A model generated the notes under the pieces. The model was not told the DNA's origin. It did not search any database and saw only the letters and a list, made by a program, of their open reading frames with translations. Both the position numbers and the translations under genes were made by a program. A stretch of 64,000 bases of DNA from an uncultured Oscillospiraceae bacterium (GTDB lineage: Bacteria > Bacillota > Clostridia > Oscillospirales > Acutalibacteraceae): the NCBI GenBank assembly GCA_958366985.1, contig CATXDC010000016.1, positions 6,341 through 70,340 of the forward strand, read 5' to 3'. This document shows, one piece after another, positions 58,291 through 64,000 of the stretch. Within the stretch, counting starts at the first letter, position 1; every line of letters begins with the position of its first letter.

Positions 58291-59154
58291 TTGATAAGGT
58301 TTGCAGCTGAAAAAGATATACCGGGATTAAAAGAAATCTGGCATATAAGCTTTGGTGACAGCAAAGAATATATAGATATGTTTATGGAGCATCAGTTTAA
58401 AAACGCTCTGACTGTCGTATATGAAGAGGATAGCAAAATTCTTTCCATGTTTTTCCTTTTCAGATGTGATTTCAGTATAAGGGGAAAAAATCACCCGTCT
58501 TTTTATCTTTATGCTGCTGCAACCTTGCCTCAGTATAGAGGCAAAGGGATTATGGGAAAAATGCTGGAGTTTTCAAAATCATATGCCGCAGAAAGGAATT
58601 TTGATTTTATAATACTTTCTCCGGCAGAAAAAAGCCTTTATGATTATTACGAGCGATTCGGATTCAAAGGGTGCTTTAAATCACAAAAAATCACTTTGAA
58701 TTTAAAGAGTGAAGATGAATATGCGGCGAATTTTTCCGAAAACGATTTTGAAAAAATGGTCACTTTGCGAAATGCGGCAGTTAAAAAGTCTGACGGAGTT
58801 TTATGGGATGAAAAATATTTCCGGTATGCCGTGTATGAAAATGATTATACGAGCGGAAAAACCGTAAGTACAAAAGAATGCTATGGTATTTATTTTAAAG
58901 AAGATGACCATATTATTTTTAAAGAGCTAATAGGAGAAAACGTGGAGATAGCTCTTGATTTCGCTTTAAGTATATGTAAAGAGGAAAATGCAAACATTGC
59001 ACAGATAAATGTTCCCGTAAATTGTGAATGTACAGAAATTTCAGAAAATTATGCTTTAATTGATACCGGTATGGCAGTACCCTTAAACTCCGAGGCTCAA
59101 AAAGCTTTGGAAAATTCAGATAAAAACGCCTATTTAGGTCTTACATTAGGTTAA
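58291..59154 (+). CDS. GNAT-family N-acetyltransferase
   Basis: A 287-residue protein with an N-terminal GNAT domain (acetyl-CoA loop ATLPQYRGKGIMGKMLEF, QYRGKG as the RxxGxG-type motif) and a C-terminal extension of about 130 residues. TTG 58291 is preferred, 10 bases behind GGAGG; GTG 58285, closer to it, is the alternative. It overlaps or abuts the stop of the previous gene. Substrate unknown; two-domain layout resembles the Eis/COG4552 branch. Confidence 0.82.
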   Translation: MIRFAAEKDIPGLKEIWHISFGDSKEYIDMFMEHQFKNALTVVYEEDSKILSMFFLFRCDFSIRGKNHPSFYLYAAATLPQYRGKGIMGKMLEFSKSYAAERNFDFIILSPAEKSLYDYYERFGFKGCFKSQKITLNLKSEDEYAANFSENDFEKMVTLRNAAVKKSDGVLWDEKYFRYAVYENDYTSGKTVSTKECYGIYFKEDDHIIFKELIGENVEIALDFALSICKEENANIAQINVPVNCECTEISENYALIDTGMAVPLNSEAQKALENSDKNAYLGLTLG

Positions 59155-59167
59155 AGGAGAGTTAATT

Positions 59168-59710
59168 ATGATTTATGTTTTACTCGCTGACGGATTTGAA
59201 GAGATTGAAGCACTTGCGACAGTAGATTTTCTTCGCAGAGCTGAGCTTCCTGTAACAATGGCAGGAGTCAACGGCCTTGAGGCTATCGGTTCTCATTCCA
59301 TAACCGTTGCCTGCGACTGCTTGGCAGAGGAAATCGAAAATATCGGTAAGGATGATGCAGTTGTTCTTCCCGGAGGAATGCCCGGTACACTTAATCTTGA
59401 AAGATCTCAGACTGTGCAGAATTTAATTGATGAGGCTAATGATGAGGGCAGACTTCTCTGCGCAATCTGTGCTGCGCCGTCAATACTCGGTCATAAGGGA
59501 CTTTTGGATGGTAAAGAGGCCATTTGTTTCCCCGGCTTTGAAAGCGAACTTTACGGAGCAGAAATTTCCCGTTCAAAGGTATGCCGTGACGGAAAGATAA
59601 TCACTGCCGCAGGAGCGGGAGTTGCGATTGATTTCGGTATGGAAATCGCCGCAGAATACGTGGGCAGAGATACTGCTGCAAAAATAAAGGAGTCACTTCA
59701 ATGCATGTAA
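59168..59710 (+). CDS. DJ-1/PfpI-family protein
   Basis: A 180-residue protein of the DJ-1 fold: LLADGFEEIEALATVDFLRR with the conserved Glu, VVLPGGMPGT and the nucleophile elbow LLCAICAAPSIL with the reactive Cys near residue 101. This subgroup (YajL/DJ-1) has been linked to glyoxalase III or protein deglycase activity. It starts behind AAAGGAG and overlaps the next gene by 10 bases. Confidence 0.92.
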   Translation: MIYVLLADGFEEIEALATVDFLRRAELPVTMAGVNGLEAIGSHSITVACDCLAEEIENIGKDDAVVLPGGMPGTLNLERSQTVQNLIDEANDEGRLLCAICAAPSILGHKGLLDGKEAICFPGFESELYGAEISRSKVCRDGKIITAAGAGVAIDFGMEIAAEYVGRDTAAKIKESLQCM

Positions 59711-60303
59711 GCGGCAGCGATATCCGACCTTTAAAGAAGAAACTGCGCAGTGAGATAAAGGAGAGGCGACAGGCTCTTGATATTTCAGAGCGTGAAAAAC
59801 GTGATGCAAAAATATGCGAGCGGCTTCGGCACCTTTGGATTTACCGTGAAAGCAGCGTTATATTCACCTATGTTTCTTTGGATCAGGAGGCTGATACAAA
59901 GAAATTTATCGAATTGGCGCTGAGGGATGGTAAAAAGGTAGCAGTGCCACGGTGCATATACGGCACAAGAAATATGGAGTTTTGTCTTATAAATTCTTTG
60001 GATGATTTGGAAGAAGGTGCTTTCGGAGTACTGGAACCAAAGACATCCTGCGAGGTTTATACTGATTATTCCGACGGATTCTGTATAGTTCCGGCTTTGG
60101 CATTTGACCGCAAAGGCTACCGTCTTGGGTACGGAAAAGGATATTATGACAGATTTCTTGTGAATTTTTGTGGAAAAACTGCGGGAATATGTTATAATGA
60201 ATTTATTGTACCTGAGCTTCCCAGAGGAAAGTATGATGAATCTGTTGATTTAATAGTTACCGAAAAAAGGGTAATTTCTACACGCCAGGAGGTTTTGCCA
60301 TGA
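59701..60303 (+). CDS. 5-formyltetrahydrofolate cyclo-ligase
   Basis: A 200-residue enzyme: N-terminal KKKLRSEIKERRQALDISER, middle PRCIYGTRNMEF and the ATP/folate motif GYGKGYYDRFLV. It converts 5-formyl-THF to methenyl-THF. ATG 59701 overlaps the DJ-1 stop and lies behind AAAGGAG. The stop overlaps the mltG start by 4 bases (ATGA). Co-translated with both neighbours. Confidence 0.92.
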   Translation: MHVSGSDIRPLKKKLRSEIKERRQALDISEREKRDAKICERLRHLWIYRESSVIFTYVSLDQEADTKKFIELALRDGKKVAVPRCIYGTRNMEFCLINSLDDLEEGAFGVLEPKTSCEVYTDYSDGFCIVPALAFDRKGYRLGYGKGYYDRFLVNFCGKTAGICYNEFIVPELPRGKYDESVDLIVTEKRVISTRQEVLP

Positions 60304-61688
60304 GCGACGAAAATAAAAAACAGGACGAAAAAGAGTACAGCGATTTGCTGAACAATTACAGCGGAGAATATTTGAAGGAACATAAGGATGAGAATGCTGA
60401 AGAAATTCCGGCAAACAGACAGGAAAAGGTTAAGAACTTTTCTCTGAATTTCGATGCTGATACAGAAATTCCAGACGAAGCTGAACCGGTTTCACACGAT
60501 AAGGGAATTTACTTTGCTGCGTATGCTCCAAAAGAAAAAAATCAGGAGCAGCCGCCTAAAAAGCCCGTTGAAAAGAAAAAGAAGCCGAGTTCTTTTAAAG
60601 AGACGCTTCGTTCATATTATCGTGTTCTCAAGAAGAATACCGTGGCATACACTGCAACATATATTGGCTTAATACTTATTGCTGCAACGCTTCTTTCAAT
60701 TTATTCACTCTCATGTTTTAATGACATATTTGCCATAAGAAATTCAAATGAAATGGTCACTATAACAGTGCCTGAAAATGCAACAACCGGTGACGTTATA
60801 GATGTTTTACATGATGAGGGACTTATTAAACATACTGTTTTTTGCAAAGTTTATGCATTTTTTATGGGATATGAAAATGAATATCTTAATGGTATTCATC
60901 AGGTAAATGCGAAAATGGGTCTTGAGGGAATGCTGCTTGCCACTAAAGAGGAAAAGGCAGGAGCTGAAACTGTCAATGTAACTTTCCCGGAGGGCTGGAC
61001 AATTTCCCAGATTGCCCAAAGACTTGAAGAATATGAGGTGTGCAGTGCCGATTTATTCCTTAAGACGCTTGATGAGACGCAGTTTAACTATGAGTTTTTA
61101 AAGACTCCTATGGAAAGCACTGACAGATACAGAAAATTTGAAGGTTATCTCTTCCCGGCACAGTATAATTTCTATGTAGGCGAAGCTCCTTCCAGTGTTG
61201 TCAAGAAGTTTTTTGATGCTTTCCAGGAAAATGTAATGACAGATGAAAATGTTGCAAGAGCAAAAGAACTCGGTCTTACTATGGACGAAGTGCTTACAAT
61301 TGCTTCGATTATCCAGCGTGAGGCAGCTAATACCGAGCAGATGTATCAGGTGTCTTCCGTCATTCATAACAGACTTAATTCAAACAGTTTCCCGCACCTT
61401 GGATGTGAGGCTGTTGACATATATTATCAGAGAGAAATTCTTCCCAATGAAAGTACTGCACGTGCTGATGAACTGTTTAACGGATACAGCGCTTATGGTA
61501 CTGAGGGAATTCCCAACGGCCCCATATGCAGCCCAGGATTAGCGGCAATAGATGCTGCCCTGAATCCAGTAAAGTCTGATTACTATTTCTTCTGCCATGA
61601 TTCAAAAGGAAAAATTTATTTGGCAAGAAATGAATCTGAGCACAATGTAAATCTGAAAAAGATTTATTCCGGACAGACAGACGAATAA
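60300..61688 (+). CDS. mltG: Endolytic transglycosylase MltG
   Basis: A 462-residue protein: charged cytoplasmic N-terminus of about 115 residues (rich in Lys and Glu), one membrane segment (about 117-140), LysM-like subdomain (TVPENATTGDVIDVLHDEGL) and the YceG/MltG catalytic domain with the conserved Glu in IASIIQREAANTEQM and YSAYGTEGIPNGPI. It cuts nascent glycan strands at the membrane. Start ATG 60300 overlaps the previous stop. Confidence 0.93.
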   Translation: MSDENKKQDEKEYSDLLNNYSGEYLKEHKDENAEEIPANRQEKVKNFSLNFDADTEIPDEAEPVSHDKGIYFAAYAPKEKNQEQPPKKPVEKKKKPSSFKETLRSYYRVLKKNTVAYTATYIGLILIAATLLSIYSLSCFNDIFAIRNSNEMVTITVPENATTGDVIDVLHDEGLIKHTVFCKVYAFFMGYENEYLNGIHQVNAKMGLEGMLLATKEEKAGAETVNVTFPEGWTISQIAQRLEEYEVCSADLFLKTLDETQFNYEFLKTPMESTDRYRKFEGYLFPAQYNFYVGEAPSSVVKKFFDAFQENVMTDENVARAKELGLTMDEVLTIASIIQREAANTEQMYQVSSVIHNRLNSNSFPHLGCEAVDIYYQREILPNESTARADELFNGYSAYGTEGIPNGPICSPGLAAIDAALNPVKSDYYFFCHDSKGKIYLARNESEHNVNLKKIYSGQTDE

Positions 61689-61713
61689 TTTGCCGTGGAA
61701 GGATTAAAGAAAA

Positions 61714-62958
61714 ATGGCAACAAATTTTGAGAATTTTGTAAAACCCGAGGTTCTTGCGCCGGCGGGAGATATGGAAAGACTTCAGGCAGCTCTGAGTTTC
61801 GGAGCGGATGCCGTATATGCCGGAGGAACAGCTTTCGGTATGCGTGCATCGCCTAAGAATTTCGGTGAGGATGCGCTTAAAAGTGCAGTTGCAGCAGCCC
61901 ATAAGGCAGGGGCGAAGTTTTATCTTACATGCAATACTTTGCCGAGAAACGGGGAATTTGGAAAGCTCCCTGAGTTTCTGGAATTTGCAGAGGACTGCTC
62001 AGTAGACGCCTTTATAATTGCCGATATGGGTGTATTGCAGTACGCAAAGAAGTATGCCCCTAAAACCGAAGTGCATATTTCCACTCAGGCAGGAATAGTC
62101 AATTATGAAACGGCAAATTTCTTTTATAATTTAGGTGCAAAAAGGGTAGTAACAGCACGTGAGCTTTCCATTGATGAAATTTCTGAAATCCGTGCAAAGA
62201 CAAGTCCTGACCTTGATATAGAATGTTTCGTACACGGAGCAATGTGCGTTTCCTTTTCAGGCAGATGCCTTTTATCAAACTATTTTATAGGCAGAGATGC
62301 AAACCGTGGCGAATGTGCCCAGCCCTGCCGATGGAAATACAATCTTGTTGAGGAAAAGCGTCCCGGCAGATTCTTCCCCATTGATGAAGATGAAACAGGA
62401 ACATATATACTCAACTCTCAGGATATGTGCATGATAGAGCATATTCCGGAGCTCGTTTCCGCAGGAATTACAAGCTTTAAAATTGAGGGCAGAGCAAAAT
62501 CTGCTTATTATACGGCCGTTGCTACAAATGCGTACAGATGCGCCGTTGACGAGTTTATGAAAAATCCCTCAGCGGATTTTAAACCCTCACCATGGATTGT
62601 TGAGGAAATGGAAAAAATGAGTCACCGTCAGTATTGTACGGGCTTTTATTTTAACAGTCCCCATGAAAATGCAAATGTCTATAATGAGGGAGTTTATGTA
62701 AGAAACTGGGATGTTATAGCCATTGCAAAGGAATGGAAAGACGGTATTCTCACAGTTTCACAGAGAAATAAATTTTATGCCGGCGATACCCTTGAGGTAT
62801 TGCAAAAGGGAAAAGCTCCTTTTTCAATTAAAGCCGACGAGATATTCAATAAAGATTTTGAACCTATTGAGGATGCCCCGCACCCCATGATGGATGTGCT
62901 TATAAAATGTCCCACCGAGATTGAGGCGGGTTCAATTCTCAGAATGGTAAGAGAGTAA
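61714..62958 (+). CDS. U32-family peptidase (tRNA/rRNA hydroxylation type)
   Basis: A 414-residue protein with the U32 pattern: VLAPAGDMERLQAALSFGAD, then ECFVHGAMCVSFSGRCLLSN and CAQPCRWKYN carrying the four conserved Cys that bind an iron-sulfur cluster. Relatives (TrhP, RlhA) hydroxylate tRNA U34 or 23S rRNA; in Clostridia mltG is frequently next to a U32 gene. It lies 25 bp after mltG. Which branch this is cannot be settled by eye. Confidence 0.9.
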   Translation: MATNFENFVKPEVLAPAGDMERLQAALSFGADAVYAGGTAFGMRASPKNFGEDALKSAVAAAHKAGAKFYLTCNTLPRNGEFGKLPEFLEFAEDCSVDAFIIADMGVLQYAKKYAPKTEVHISTQAGIVNYETANFFYNLGAKRVVTARELSIDEISEIRAKTSPDLDIECFVHGAMCVSFSGRCLLSNYFIGRDANRGECAQPCRWKYNLVEEKRPGRFFPIDEDETGTYILNSQDMCMIEHIPELVSAGITSFKIEGRAKSAYYTAVATNAYRCAVDEFMKNPSADFKPSPWIVEEMEKMSHRQYCTGFYFNSPHENANVYNEGVYVRNWDVIAIAKEWKDGILTVSQRNKFYAGDTLEVLQKGKAPFSIKADEIFNKDFEPIEDAPHPMMDVLIKCPTEIEAGSILRMVRE

Positions 62959-62959
62959 T

Positions 62960-63931
62960 ATGGATAAGAACTTTTTGCTCGATTTATGCAAAAGAATAAA
63001 CCTTGGCAAAGAAGAAACCCAGAGTGTTATCAGCACCTTGAATCTTGAATTTGCCAAAGTTGCCGCAGTTGTAAAAAAATGCAGTATGCTGCCTATAAAT
63101 GCTGTTTTGCATTCAGCTTCCGAGCATGAACGCAATTACCGGCAGGGAGCGGCTCTGTGTTTGGCGTGCGTTATCGCCTGCTGTGAGCGGACATACGGTA
63201 TTTACAGGGAAAAAGGCATACCCGATGAAGTTTTTTACGACACCATGAGCGACATCACTATATGGGCGGAAAATTTCAAGAAAAAGTTCGGATATCCCGG
63301 TTTTGGTGCAGTGGACTGGATTTGTCATCATCTTAATGCAACTCTTTTCAGACTCGGCAGACTTCAGTTTCAATTGTACCGGACAAGATTTCCCGATTAT
63401 ACCGAAAGAACTCATATAAGAGAAGCTCCCATAAAGCAGGGAAAACGCTGTCTTTATGTTCACATTCCGCAGGGTGAAAAACTTGATTATGAGGAATGTG
63501 TAGATTCTTTCAGAAGGTCAAAAGAGTTTTTCAGAGAATTTTTTCCGAACTATAAATACTGCGGATATATCTGTGAATCGTGGCTTTTGTATCCGGGAAA
63601 CAGAGCGGTTTTGCCTCCTGAATCCAATATAATGAAATTCCAGTCTCTGTGGAATATTGTTTCATGGGATATTGACCAGTCTCAGGCTATTGAGCGGATA
63701 TTTCATCCTAAATGTATAGGTGATATTGAGTTTTATCCTGAGGATACTTCACTGCGCCGTGCGGCAAAGAAATGGCTGCTGTCAGGTAATGTTCTTGGAA
63801 TCGGTTTCGGAATGATCAAAGCCGATGATGAAGGGAAAGAAGAAATGTCTTTCCAGCAAAAAGCCGTACAAAAAACAGTAAATAAAATACTCAGCTTAAA
63901 ACAGCTTAAAAAGAATGAGCTGCCGGAATAA
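62960..63931 (+). CDS. Acyltransferase-domain protein (DUF5596/GNAT-like C-terminus)
   Basis: A 323-residue soluble protein. The C-terminal half (TERTHIREAPIKQGKRCLYV, HIPQGEKLDYEECVDSFRRS and GYICESWLLYPGNRAVLPPE) matches the acyltransferase/GNAT-like family that appears in Clostridia as a stand-alone gene of unknown substrate. It begins 1 bp after the U32 gene and is the last gene of the run. No signal peptide. Confidence 0.75.
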   Translation: MDKNFLLDLCKRINLGKEETQSVISTLNLEFAKVAAVVKKCSMLPINAVLHSASEHERNYRQGAALCLACVIACCERTYGIYREKGIPDEVFYDTMSDITIWAENFKKKFGYPGFGAVDWICHHLNATLFRLGRLQFQLYRTRFPDYTERTHIREAPIKQGKRCLYVHIPQGEKLDYEECVDSFRRSKEFFREFFPNYKYCGYICESWLLYPGNRAVLPPESNIMKFQSLWNIVSWDIDQSQAIERIFHPKCIGDIEFYPEDTSLRRAAKKWLLSGNVLGIGFGMIKADDEGKEEMSFQQKAVQKTVNKILSLKQLKKNELPE

Positions 63932-63950
63932 TTCCGGCGGCTTTATTTTA
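63919..63950 (+). terminator. Terminator overlapping the last stop codon
   Basis: GCTGCCGGAAT pairs with ATTCCGGCGGC (one G-U), then TTTATTTTA. The stop TAA lies in the loop region. Confidence 0.75.
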
Positions 63951-63964
63951 ATGCTTTAGCGGAA

Positions 63965-63988
63965 AAGTTCTCGTCATGACGAGAACTT
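63965..63988. promoter_or_regulatory. 24-bp perfect palindrome at the window edge
   Basis: Half-site AAGTTCTCGTCA followed directly by its complement, no spacer. Poor T-run, so not a plain terminator; either a transcription-factor dyad for a gene beyond the window or a convergent terminator arm. Confidence 0.45.
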
Positions 63989-64000
63989 AACAACCGCCCG

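Noticed and set aside
1..64000. CRISPR arrays, rRNA genes and complete insertion sequences
   Set aside because: No regularly spaced direct repeats with unique spacers, no rRNA motifs and no transposase frames were found; the only recombinase is the serine enzyme at 25293.

Overview
The window comes from a low-GC, endospore-forming Firmicute, most likely a gut Clostridia of the Ruminococcaceae/Oscillospiraceae type. Supporting evidence is the cotJ spore-coat operon, yunB, reverse rubrerythrin, a CIRCE-controlled groESL operon and an A+T-rich codon style. It has two parts that meet near position 26,930.

Part 1 (1 to about 26,930) is the right-hand portion of an integrated mobile element whose left end lies outside the window. 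It is a string of self-contained resistance or stress modules: a BceAB-type ABC exporter with its two-component system; a MerR/TipA-type regulator; a MarR regulator with a DUF6544-like protein; a lantibiotic-protection type response regulator, ABC transporter and kinase; a CD3324-like HTH protein with a Vat-type acetyltransferase and an Ntn-hydrolase; a YafY regulator with ClbS/DfsB, an SPL-like radical SAM protein and a GyrI-like protein; and a second two-component system with a LanFEG-like ABC transporter, a lipoprotein and a GntR regulator. The first six modules each end in a copy of the same cassette: a small Cys-rich KTR zinc-ribbon gene whose stop codon lies in a nested hairpin. Two copies keep an open reading frame and four are broken by indels, yet all four broken copies keep the hairpin. 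Several modules carry their own promoter with a visible operator. The element ends with a sigma-factor-like gene, a PemK/MazF-type gene, a small conserved gene and a large serine recombinase.

The recombinase sits at the junction with the host. The host reading frame there is cotJC, cut after about 65 codons, with cotJA and cotJB intact beside it. The element is therefore inserted in a sporulation gene, as skin is in sigK, and the last codons of the recombinase are read from host cotJC DNA on the opposite strand.

Part 2 (about 26,930 to 64,000) is ordinary chromosome: tRNA-Ser(GGA), a frameshifted DMT transporter with a His-rich tail, an MFS permease, reverse rubrerythrin under a Fur/PerR-type palindrome, a glycosylhydrolase-like lipoprotein, a two-component system, several lipoproteins, an aldo/keto reductase, yunB, ligA, prs, trmK with a Nif3-like gene and rqcH, a NUDIX hydrolase, a DEAD-box helicase, groESL, a phosphoesterase, and a dense run tmk, DUF2156, GNAT, DJ-1, 5-FCL, mltG, U32 peptidase and an acyltransferase-like gene. 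Rho-independent terminators separate most of these units.
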